Source: Devosia rhodophyticola
GTDB taxonomy: Bacteria > Pseudomonadota > Alphaproteobacteria > Rhizobiales > Devosiaceae
Assembly: GCF_028816475.1 (NCBI RefSeq)
Contig: NZ_CP118247.1
Coordinates: forward strand, 2,224,001 to 2,288,000
Length of the DNA stretch: 64,000 bases
Direction of reading: 5' to 3'
The notes under the pieces were generated by a model, which saw only the letters and a program-made list of their open reading frames with translations, had not been told where the DNA came from and ran no database searches. Shown here in pieces: positions 36,987-43,778 of the stretch (positions are counted from its first letter, which is position 1; each line of letters starts with the position of its first letter). The position numbers were made by a program, and so were the translations under genes.

Positions 36987-37491
36987 GGCGCAATTCCTTG
37001 TCTCAATTACGGGGCCGCAATCTTTCGCTCTGAGAGCCTTACGGGCCAAAGTCCTGTTCGTTTACACCTTTGCCATTGTACCGCGTGCGGTAGGCAGGAT
37101 GCTGACAATTGTCCTTTCACGGACGTGATATTGTCCCGGGTCGTACAAGGTACGGCTCGAAAGAGCAATTACGTCCATTCATTGGGGAGCGGCTCTGCAT
37201 CCAAATGGCCGCTCGTTCGGGCGATATTAGCCCCGCCATTCTGTTTCCGCTACGATTGCGGTCCAGCCAGAACGGCGTGTGCCGCTTGCCGGGGAGACCG
37301 GGGCGTCACCTTTGATAAGGACAATAGTGTTGTCCTATCTTGGGCACACTCGCATAGTTTAGCGTGCCGGGCAAGCGTCATGGTGCATTTTTCCCTGTCT
37401 GGAATAGGGGAATGCCAATTCAAAATAGGAATTAATAGGCAAACCTTCACCGATTGAGGGAATTTCTTCGCCGTTCAGGTCGTTTTAACGC
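36987..37491. other. Long gltB upstream region with clustered TTGTCC elements
   Basis: About 500 bases without a convincing gene on either strand. It should hold the gltBD promoter. TTGTCC occurs at 37109-37114, 37131-37136 and 37330-37335, and its complement GGACAA at 37319-37324. The first two copies are 22 bases apart; the last two form an inverted repeat (AGGACAA, five bases, TTGTCCT). A perfect palindrome GACAATTGTC covers 37104-37113. The regulator is unknown. Confidence 0.4.
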
Positions 37492-37517
37492 AAAAAAGGC
37501 GCGAAAAGTGCGCCTTT
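37492..37517 (-). terminator. Rho-independent terminator of dps
   Basis: On the minus strand, arms AAAGGCGC and GCGCCTTT around a seven-base loop end in six consecutive T. It lies 21 bases after the dps stop. Confidence 0.92.
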
Positions 37518-37537
37518 CCTATTCAATTTTGCTTTGC

Positions 37538-38011
37538 CTATTCCAGATGCGATTTGATAAACCACAGGTCCTTGTCGAGTTCGCGCGAATAGGCCGTGAA
37601 TATGTCAGCGGTGTCGGCGTCGCCCGCTTCATCGGCAGTGCCGATGGCCTCGCGCACCGACTTGGCGGTTGCGGCATAACGTTCAGCCAGGGCCTGAAGG
37701 TGGTCAGTGACTTTGCGAATATCGGTAGGGTAAGGCTTGAGGCTCGTCGCCTTGACCACATCCTGAGTGGTACCCAGAGCAATGCCATCCAACTGGGCCA
37801 CGCGTTCTGCTACGATATCCACGTGGGTATCGATTGCGGCGCGGAACTGGTCAAGTAGTTCGTGGACAGCGATAAACTGGGGGCCCTTGAGGTTCCAATG
37901 GGCCTGTTTGGTCAAAAGTGCCAGATCAATGGCGTCGGCCAAACGGGTGTTAAGCAAATCGACCATGGCGGATTTGGTATTGGATTTTATATCAATTGAT
38001 GGCGTTTTCAT
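37538..38011 (-). CDS. dps: Dps, DNA-protecting ferritin-like protein
   Basis: Forms a dodecamer that oxidises and stores iron and shields DNA during starvation and oxidative stress. The 157-residue four-helix protein has the Dps ferroxidase signature at the subunit interface: LTKQAHWNLKGPQFIAVHELLDQF and DTHVDIVAERVAQLDG, carrying the conserved His, His, Asp and Glu ligands (about 36-67). A C-terminal DLWFIKSHLE matches the family end. The N-terminus is short with few Lys residues, so DNA binding may be weak. It has its own terminator and lies next to the small heat-shock gene, both on the minus strand. Confidence 0.95.
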   Translation of the reverse strand: MKTPSIDIKSNTKSAMVDLLNTRLADAIDLALLTKQAHWNLKGPQFIAVHELLDQFRAAIDTHVDIVAERVAQLDGIALGTTQDVVKATSLKPYPTDIRKVTDHLQALAERYAATAKSVREAIGTADEAGDADTADIFTAYSRELDKDLWFIKSHLE

Positions 38012-38098
38012 TAGAACACTTTCCTAGATGCTGAGCCGAATGCGGCACCTGCTAAGGCAATGATCCAATGGCGTGGCCGGTTCCATCAATGGGTATAC

Positions 38099-38126
38099 AA
38101 AAGGCGCGGACCTTGCGGACCGCGCC
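38099..38126 (-). terminator. Terminator of the small heat-shock gene
   Basis: On the minus strand, GGCGCGG-T-CC and GG-T-CCGCGCC arms pair around a GCAA loop with one T/T mismatch, followed by TTTT. It lies 23 bases after the stop of the hsp20 frame. Confidence 0.85.
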
Positions 38127-38149
38127 CCTGGATCACATCAAATCAGTCG

Positions 38150-38603
38150 TTAGTTGACCGACTGATCGTCGATACTCTTGGCACCGCCATTGATCGCAAT
38201 CTGGCGCGGCTTTTTGCCTTCGGGCAATTCGCGCTTCAATTCGAGATGCAATAGCCCGTTCTCAAGGTTTGCCCCGGTTACTTCAACATAGTCGGCAAGC
38301 TGGAAACGCAGCTCAAAAGCGCGTTCGGCAATGCCGCGATGCAGGAACTCGCGGGACTTGTCACCTTCGTCGGCGGCCTTGGCGCCTTTGACGGTCAGGT
38401 TGTTTTCCTTGCTCTCAATGGCAATATCGCCGTTGGAGAAGCCGGCAACGGCGATCGAGATGCGGTAGGCGTCTTCACCGAGGCGCTCAATATTGTAGGG
38501 GGTAAGTCTTGGCTTCCTGTCCCGAAACACTGTCGAGCCGCGAAAACAGCCGGTCAAAGCCGACTGTGGAACGGTAAAAAGGCGTAAAATCAAGGGTCTG
38601 CAT
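38150..38603 (-). pseudogene. Hsp20 small heat-shock protein (IbpA-like), frameshifted
   Basis: ATP-independent chaperone of the IbpA class that binds unfolding proteins. The first frame starts at the ATG at 38603 with the class A N-terminus (DFTPFYRSTVGFDRLFSRLD) and reaches a stop a few codons past KTYP. A second frame continues directly with PYNIERLGEDAYRISIAVAGFSNGDIAI, the alpha-crystallin domain, and ends at 38150 with LELKRELPEGKKPRQIAI. The break is at a run of five C (minus strand, near 38497); removing one C restores a normal protein of 150 residues. The promoter and thermosensor leader are intact, so this may be a sequencing error or a very recent loss. Confidence 0.85.
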
Positions 38604-38610
38604 TTCACAT

Positions 38611-38624
38611 TCTCCTGTGAGCAA
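38611..38624 (-). promoter_or_regulatory. ROSE-type RNA thermometer core ahead of hsp20
   Basis: On the minus strand TTGCT-CAC-AGGAGA precedes the ATG by eight bases. The TTGCT box facing the AGGA ribosome-binding site, with one unpaired G, is the known core of ROSE thermometers on small heat-shock genes of rhizobia and enterobacteria. The leader of about 107 bases contains further self-complementary blocks (CCGGATGTTCCGG, CCTGCCGCAGG). Confidence 0.78.
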
Positions 38625-38716
38625 CGTGGATTTTGCGCGCTGCCATGGCATGCCCCCAATATTAGGCGAGCATTGTCCTGCGGCAGGCGATCCCCGGAAC
38701 ATCCGGCGGACAAGCA

Positions 38717-38746
38717 ATATTTAGGCGACGAAAAAGTGGGTTCAAG
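38717..38746 (-). promoter_or_regulatory. RpoH (heat-shock sigma) promoter of hsp20
   Basis: On the minus strand CTTGAA (38746-38741) and CCTAAATAT (38725-38717) are separated by 15 bases. This matches the heat-shock sigma pattern CTTGAA plus CC-rich -10 box. Transcription would start near 38710, giving a leader that includes the ROSE core. Confidence 0.7.
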
Positions 38747-38865
38747 AGGGTGAGGGTCTTCGATTTGATGAACGCTATCTGAATGGGACTTTCCGCTACG
38801 GTTCACAACAGGGCTGCTAGAAACCGATGATGTGTACCGGACCCAATGGCGAGGTGCACTCTTCC

Positions 38866-38943
38866 TGCGGCTCCGTCACCCGCCCCCCGCACGGGCCGCA
38901 TTCTGGAAAACCAGCGTTCCGCAAGGAATGCTGGTTTTCTTTC
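38866..38943 (+). ncRNA. Candidate small RNA or structured leader with a C-rich loop
   Basis: Two stable hairpins lie back to back in a gene-free stretch. The first pairs TGCGGC-CCGT (38866-38876, one bulged T) with ACGGGCCGCA (38891-38900) and exposes a 14-base loop containing CCCGCCCCCC. The second has a 15-bp stem (38906-38939, one G.T pair) with a GCAA loop and a TTTTCTTT tail, a good terminator. No plus-strand gene lies upstream that would need this terminator. Small RNAs of alphaproteobacteria often expose C-rich loops that pair with ribosome-binding sites. It could also be an attenuator leader of the hydrolase gene 50 bases downstream. No promoter was identified, so the 5' end is unknown. 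Confidence 0.5.
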
Positions 38944-38992
38944 ATATGTGCATGGTCTAATGCGCGCAAAGCGCCAAAGGCACGAGTTGTTC

Positions 38993-39967
38993 ATGACGAT
39001 AATTGTTGATCCCGATGGGCCCAAACTGGCCAATGTTGCTTCAAATCCCATTCCCGACGGGGTGCGGCTGGGTTATTTCAAAACCAGCGATCAAGTGCGG
39101 CTGCGCTATGCGTTCTGGCCGCGAACCGGACCGGTTCACCGGGGCACGGTTTGCCTTGTGCAGGGACGCACCGAATTCATCGAGAAATATTTTGAGACCA
39201 TCGCCGATTTGCGCTCACGCGGATTTGCCGTGGCCACGTTTGACTGGCGCGGGCAGGGCGGTTCGGACAGGCTGATCGGCAATCGAGGATTGGGTTATGT
39301 CGATCAGTTTTCCGATTATTGGTGTGACCTCAAAAGCTTTCATGCTGAAATTCTGCTGCCCGATTGCCCGCCGCCCTATTATCTCGTCGGCCATTCAATG
39401 GGAGGGTTGGTGTCGCTGTTTGCGGGCGTCCATGATCGGTTGATGTTTGAACGGATATTTGTGTCAGCGCCCATGGTGGCGCTCGATAAGCAACCGCTGA
39501 GCATGGGCGGTATGGCCAAAGTTGCCGAAGTGCTGAGTTTTTTGGGGCTGGGGCAACTGCCGGCCGGGCGCCAGGCTGACAAGCCGATGTCGGAAGGGAC
39601 TTTCCCCAACAATCCGCTGACGTCTGACAAGGCACGCTATATGCGCTCGGTCGACGTGGTGCGCGCTGAACCCGGTCTGGGCGTGGGCAAACCGACCATT
39701 CGCTGGGTGGCTGCCGCAATGGCGGCCATGGCTGAGGCGGGGCGGGACAATTTTCCGGGCCGCATCAGGGTGCCGCTGTTGATGCTGGCGGCGGCGCGCG
39801 ACGAGGTGGTTTCAAGTTCTGCTATCGAGCAATTGGGATTGCGGCTGCGCACCGGGCGTCATGCCGTCATCGCCGGGGCCAGGCACGAGATGTTCGTCGA
39901 AAATGACTTCATCCGCGGCCAGGTCTTTGCCGCATTTGACGCGTTCATCACCGAACAGAGCGGCTAG
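38993..39967 (+). CDS. Alpha/beta hydrolase, lysophospholipase-like
   Basis: A 324-residue serine hydrolase of the PldB/monoglyceride-lipase group. Visible are the oxyanion region GTVCLVQGRTEFIEKYFE, FDWRGQGGSDR, the nucleophile elbow GHSMGGLVS, an Asp in the AAARDEVVSS segment, and a late His in AGARHEMFVE, giving a full Ser-Asp-His triad. No signal peptide, so probably cytoplasmic. The start at 38993 gives the family N-terminus; an in-frame ATG 11 codons upstream is also possible. It lies just after a strong terminator-like hairpin and converges with hisN on a shared CTAG. Confidence 0.85.
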   Translation: MTIIVDPDGPKLANVASNPIPDGVRLGYFKTSDQVRLRYAFWPRTGPVHRGTVCLVQGRTEFIEKYFETIADLRSRGFAVATFDWRGQGGSDRLIGNRGLGYVDQFSDYWCDLKSFHAEILLPDCPPPYYLVGHSMGGLVSLFAGVHDRLMFERIFVSAPMVALDKQPLSMGGMAKVAEVLSFLGLGQLPAGRQADKPMSEGTFPNNPLTSDKARYMRSVDVVRAEPGLGVGKPTIRWVAAAMAAMAEAGRDNFPGRIRVPLLMLAAARDEVVSSSAIEQLGLRLRTGRHAVIAGARHEMFVENDFIRGQVFAAFDAFITEQSG

Positions 39968-40779
39968 GTTCTCGCATCGCGCAAGACCTTGAGCGTTGAT
40001 TCAAGCAATTCGGGGGTGGCAGCGGCGACGCAATTGCCGCCTTTTTCGGCGCGGCCGCCATCCCAAGTAGTGACGATGCCGCCGGCGTTTTCGATCAGCG
40101 GGATCAGGGGGCAGATATCGACGTCCTTGAGGCCAGCCTCAACCACGAGATCAATGTGACCAGCAGCCATTAGGCAATAGCCGTAGCAATCAAGCCCATA
40201 GCGGGTTTGCAAGACCTGTGGCCACAGGGCGTTCCATTGCGCTTCGGTATCATTTTTTCGAAACAGGTCTGGCGTGGTGGTGGTGAGCTTGGCCTGAGCC
40301 AACTCGGTAATTTTTGATGTCTTCAGCGGTTGGGTTTGACCTTGCCGTTGATATTGAGCGTCGCCGGGCATGGCGAGATAGGTTTCGCCGGTGAAGGGTT
40401 GTGCCATCAGTCCGGCGACGGCGCGCCCATCAATCATCAGGCCGATGAGCGTGCCCCAAACGGGCACGCCTGAAATATAAGCGCGGGTGCCGTCGATTGG
40501 ATCAATGATCCATTGAAACCGGCCCTGGGTGGCCTTCTCGTCCCACTCTTCTCCGATGATGCCATGATCAGGAAAGCGATCGGCGATCAGTTCGCGCACG
40601 ACTGTTTCGGCCTGTCGGTCGGCCTCGGTTACCGGATCAAAGCCTTCGGCCCATTTATTGTCGACGGCGAGGGCTGTGCGAAACCGGGGCATTGTGTGTG
40701 ATGCCGCAGCGTCGGCTGCGTCGAGCAGGGTTTTGCGGACAAGATCCGGGTCAAGATCGGCCAGCGATTGAGGTCTCAT
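39964..40779 (-). CDS. hisN: Histidinol-phosphatase, inositol-monophosphatase type
   Basis: Removes phosphate from histidinol phosphate in histidine synthesis, with magnesium. The 271-residue protein has the family metal sites: IIGEEW with Glu77, IIDPIDGTRAYISG with Asp93 and Asp96, and the C-terminal LKDVDICPLIPLIENAGG with the third Asp. The DGTRAYISGVPVWGTLIGL text is characteristic of the HisN subgroup in actinobacteria and alphaproteobacteria. Inositol monophosphatase activity is an alternative. It lies between the alpha/beta hydrolase (convergent) and the N-formylglutamate hydrolase (54 bases away, same strand), the latter also linked to histidine metabolism. Confidence 0.88.
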   Translation of the reverse strand: MRPQSLADLDPDLVRKTLLDAADAAASHTMPRFRTALAVDNKWAEGFDPVTEADRQAETVVRELIADRFPDHGIIGEEWDEKATQGRFQWIIDPIDGTRAYISGVPVWGTLIGLMIDGRAVAGLMAQPFTGETYLAMPGDAQYQRQGQTQPLKTSKITELAQAKLTTTTPDLFRKNDTEAQWNALWPQVLQTRYGLDCYGYCLMAAGHIDLVVEAGLKDVDICPLIPLIENAGGIVTTWDGGRAEKGGNCVAAATPELLESTLKVLRDART

Positions 40780-40833
40780 GAAAGGCTGCCTTTGTTAAAG
40801 GTAGGGGCGTACCCGGCATCACTAAGGGGATGG

Positions 40834-41727
40834 CTACTCGGCGGCAGCGTTCAGCGCTGGGGCAGGACCGCAAAGGGCCACGAGATCAAGCCCGATCAGG
40901 GTAAAGATCAATCGCTCGACCAGTTGCCGGATGGCATTGAAATTGTCGTTCTTGGTCAGGGTTGTTTCGTTCATATAAAGATGACGGCTGACTTCGATCT
41001 GCAGGGCATGAACCCCATGAGAGGGGCGGCCGTAGGAGCGGGTGGCAAAACCACCGGCATAGGGGCGGTTGCGGGCGACGCGAAGCCCTGACGAGGAAAA
41101 CACGGTTTCGACCAGATCAATGAGGCCTGGCGCGCAAGTCGTGCCATATCGATCACCCAAGACGATGTCTGGTGAAGGGCGGTCGCCGGAGCGCGTGAGT
41201 CGCGGCATTGAATGGCAATCAATCAGAATGGCCACGCCAAAGGCCGCCATGGCTTCGCTTAGCAGCTTTTGCAGCGCCGTATGATAGGGGTGATAAATGC
41301 CCTCGATGCGCATCTGGGCATCAGCGATGCACAAGCGTTCGCGGTAGATCGGTTTGTTTTCCGCCACAACCCGGGCCAGTGTGCCAAGTCCGGCGGCGAC
41401 CCGTGGCGATGTGGTGTTGAACCGGTCCGAAAGTGGCTCGTTGAACATTGTAGGATCAAGCTCCCACGGTTCGCGGTTCACATCGAGATAAGCGCGAGGA
41501 AAATGGGCCTGCAACAGCGGGGCACCCAGATGAGGGGCGCGGGCAAACAATTCTTCGACCCAGGCATCTTCGGACTGTCTGATCGAGAGATGATCCAGCC
41601 GTGTCATGGCCAGGAACCGCTCAGGGTAGACGCGTCCGGAATGGCCTGAATTGAATACGACGGGCGCCACCAGACGGCGCGGTCGTATGGTTTCAAATGC
41701 GGGCTTATCCCAATAGTCGGACCGCAC
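40834..41727 (-). CDS. N-formylglutamate amidohydrolase family protein
   Basis: Predicted to cleave N-formylglutamate or a similar N-acyl amino acid. The 297-residue protein shows VVFNSGHSGRVYPERFL, the Asn-Arg segment YLDVNREPWELDP, YHPYHTALQKLL, the metal-binding-like ILIDCHSMPR, and PDIVLGDRYG, all typical of this family. It lies upstream of hisN on the same strand and is divergent from cpdR, an arrangement I recall in many Hyphomicrobiales. No other hut genes are here, so a role in histidine degradation is not certain. Confidence 0.87.
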   Translation of the reverse strand: MRSDYWDKPAFETIRPRRLVAPVVFNSGHSGRVYPERFLAMTRLDHLSIRQSEDAWVEELFARAPHLGAPLLQAHFPRAYLDVNREPWELDPTMFNEPLSDRFNTTSPRVAAGLGTLARVVAENKPIYRERLCIADAQMRIEGIYHPYHTALQKLLSEAMAAFGVAILIDCHSMPRLTRSGDRPSPDIVLGDRYGTTCAPGLIDLVETVFSSSGLRVARNRPYAGGFATRSYGRPSHGVHALQIEVSRHLYMNETTLTKNDNFNAIRQLVERLIFTLIGLDLVALCGPAPALNAAAE

Positions 41728-41923
41728 CTTGCCTCCCCGGAGTTACAATCGCGACGCGCGACATTCATGCTTTTCAGTGCCAAGTTTGCCCTTGTTCGCC
41801 CGCGATGTCCACAATAACGGGAAAATGCGTGTCTCAAGTGCAACGCGTGGTTGCGGATTTGGCCAGTTGGACTAAACATCCCTCATCCAGGCCGACTCAA
41901 TGCCGATTTGCCGGAGGAAATTG

Positions 41924-42283
41924 ATGAAACGCATTCTGCTTGCAGAAGACGACAACGATATGCGCCAGTTTCTGACGCGCGCACTCAAGAACGCGGGCTA
42001 TGACGTGGTGTCGTTCGACAATGGGCTTTCGGCCTATGAGCGGCTGCGCGAGGAACCGTTCGCCCTGTTGCTCAGCGATATCGTGATGCCGGAAATGGAC
42101 GGGATCGAACTGGCGCGGCGCGCGACGGAACTGGATCCTGATCTCAAGGTCATGTTCATTACCGGCTTTGCTGCCGTGGCGCTTAATCCAGACAGCGACG
42201 CGCCCAAGGATGCATCGGTGCTGTCCAAACCGTTCCATCTCAAGGATCTGGTCAACGAAGTGGAGCGGCTGCTGGCCGCATAA
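41924..42283 (+). CDS. cpdR: Single-domain response regulator CpdR
   Basis: A stand-alone receiver domain of 119 residues. In Caulobacter and rhizobia, unphosphorylated CpdR delivers substrates to the ClpXP protease during the cell cycle. Visible are the acidic pocket LLAEDDND, the phospho-acceptor Asp52 in LLLSDIVMPEMDG, the Thr of MFITGFAA and the Lys of SKPFHLKDL. GGAGG lies six bases before the ATG. There is no output domain, consistent with CpdR. The neighbour on the other strand is N-formylglutamate amidohydrolase, and a tRNA-Val gene follows about 100 bases downstream. Confidence 0.92.
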   Translation: MKRILLAEDDNDMRQFLTRALKNAGYDVVSFDNGLSAYERLREEPFALLLSDIVMPEMDGIELARRATELDPDLKVMFITGFAAVALNPDSDAPKDASVLSKPFHLKDLVNEVERLLAA

Positions 42284-42379
42284 TAATAAATTCGCGGAAT
42301 GGCCTCTTGACCCATTGTGTGGTTTTATGGTCTATCCGCGCCACTGGTGAGGCCTAGCGCTGCGCCAGCCCGGAGAGAT

Positions 42380-42454
<75 letters not shown>

Positions 42455-42545
42455 TCTCTTTCCCTGCCTGACAGGGGCTTCGCGCAGCCGTTGCGGCATT
42501 GGTCCGGTTCATAGTCCGGGATTGCCCGCCACTCAAGTTGTGTTT

Positions 42546-42620
42546 GGGAGTATAGCTCAGCGGGAGAGCATTCGCTTCACACGCGAAGGGTCACAAGTTC
42601 AATCCTTGTTACTCCCACCA
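42546..42620 (+). tRNA. tRNA-Val, anticodon CAC
   Basis: A 75-base cloverleaf with encoded CCA. Acceptor arms GGGAGTA and TACTCCC pair, and the anticodon stem-loop is TTCGC-TTCACAC-GCGAA with anticodon CAC, reading GUG. The D arm equals that of the tRNA-Val(GAC) gene 91 bases upstream and the T arm differs by one base (TTCAATC against TTCGATC). A run of five T directly after CCA probably ends the transcript. Confidence 0.97.
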
Positions 42621-42747
42621 TTTTTGCGGCGTTCGTGGATTTCAGCTCTTGGTGAGCGATGAACACATGCCTATGTTGGCACGTGAGAGGACGGCCTCCC
42701 CCATTTTGGGATCTGTTCGGGACGACCCGAGAACATAGGGGAGCCAT

Positions 42748-43188
42748 ATGCGCACCACCTGGGATCGTATTCGTCACGCCATCAGCTTTGAAATCCTTGG
42801 ATTATTGTTAGTCACCCCGTTGGGTGCGTGGGTATTTGACAAGCCTTTGCACGAAATTGGTGTGATCAGCCTCGTCGGGGCAACGCTTGCCACGTTCTGG
42901 AATTATGCGTTCAATCTGGCGTTTGATCACGCCATGGCGCGGTTGCGCGGACGGGTGCAAAAAACACCGCTGATCCGGCTTGTCCATGTGGTGCTTTTCG
43001 AGCTCGGGCTCTTGGTACTGTTGATGCCGTTCATCGCCTGGTATCTGGGTATTTCGTTCATGGATGCCTTGTTGATGGATATCTCATTTGCGCTTTTCTA
43101 CATGGTCTATGCCTTTTGCTTCAACTGGGCCTACGATCTGGTTTTTCCCATACCAGAGCTCAAAACACCGGTTGCGTCCAACGCTTAG
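42748..43188 (+). CDS. PACE/BTP-type multidrug efflux-like membrane protein
   Basis: A 146-residue protein with four hydrophobic helices arranged as two similar halves. Each half has the bacterial transmembrane pair pattern: RIRHAISFEILGLLLVTPLGAW and FWNYAFNLAFDHA in the first, RLVHVVLFELGLLVLLMPF and MVYAFCFNWAYDLVFP in the second. This is the layout of PACE efflux proteins such as AceI, which export cationic biocides or short diamines by proton antiport. The Glu of the first helix (SFEILG), essential in AceI, is present. The natural substrate is unknown. Confidence 0.87.
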   Translation: MRTTWDRIRHAISFEILGLLLVTPLGAWVFDKPLHEIGVISLVGATLATFWNYAFNLAFDHAMARLRGRVQKTPLIRLVHVVLFELGLLVLLMPFIAWYLGISFMDALLMDISFALFYMVYAFCFNWAYDLVFPIPELKTPVASNA

Positions 43189-43329
43189 TTTTTGCCCAAC
43201 ATTTGCCGCTCCGACATGCGTTTTTGCCCCGGTTCAGGTCACAAGAACTTGAGCTAGGCGGTGACGGGGTGTTGGTAGTCGGACGATGACCCTATATCAT
43301 TGGTCCAGATCTCAAGAATGGAGAGCCCC

Positions 43330-43734
43330 ATGGATGCCCAGAAATTTCCGGTGACGCGGACGGATGCTGAATGGCGCGAACGGCTGACGCCGGAGCAATA
43401 TGCGGTCATGCGGGGGCATGGCACCGAGCGGCCTGGAAGCTGTGCGCTATTGCAGGAACACCGACAGGGTGTTTTCACCTGTGCCGGTTGCGACCAACCG
43501 CTGTTTGAAGCCAAACTCAAGTTTGAAAGCGGGACCGGGTGGCCAAGTTTTAATGATCCCTTGCCCGGCTCGACCGAAGATACGGTTGACCGCAGTCATG
43601 GCATGGTGCGCACAGAAACCCACTGCGCCAATTGCGGTAGCCATTTGGGACATGTTTTTCCAGACGGGCCGCCGCCGACGGGTCTGCGTTATTGTGTCAA
43701 CGGGGTGGCGCTGAATTTTACGGCAAAAGAATAG
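43330..43734 (+). CDS. msrB: Peptide-methionine (R)-S-oxide reductase
   Basis: Repairs oxidised methionine, R form, in proteins. The 134-residue protein has two zinc-binding CxxC pairs (CAGC and CANC), the KFESGTGWPSF segment, HGMVRTETHCANCGSHLGHVFPDGP, and RYCVNGVALNF with the catalytic Cys. All active-site residues are present. The ATG at 43330 has GGAGAG ahead of it. No signal peptide, so cytoplasmic. An intrinsic terminator follows 18 bases after the stop. Confidence 0.95.
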   Translation: MDAQKFPVTRTDAEWRERLTPEQYAVMRGHGTERPGSCALLQEHRQGVFTCAGCDQPLFEAKLKFESGTGWPSFNDPLPGSTEDTVDRSHGMVRTETHCANCGSHLGHVFPDGPPPTGLRYCVNGVALNFTAKE

Positions 43735-43752
43735 GCTGCAATAAGAACTGAG

Positions 43753-43778
43753 AAATCGCGCCAATGGCGCGATTTTTT
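43753..43778 (+). terminator. Rho-independent terminator of msrB
   Basis: AAATCGCGCC and GGCGCGATTT arms around an AAT loop, followed by further T (six T in all). It lies between msrB and the convergent hrpB gene. Confidence 0.93.

Noticed and set aside
36957..37457. Plus-strand frame of 166 codons across the gltB upstream region
   Set aside because: Overlaps the start of gltB antisense, has irregular composition rich in Cys and Ser, and no ribosome-binding site; treated as non-coding control DNA.
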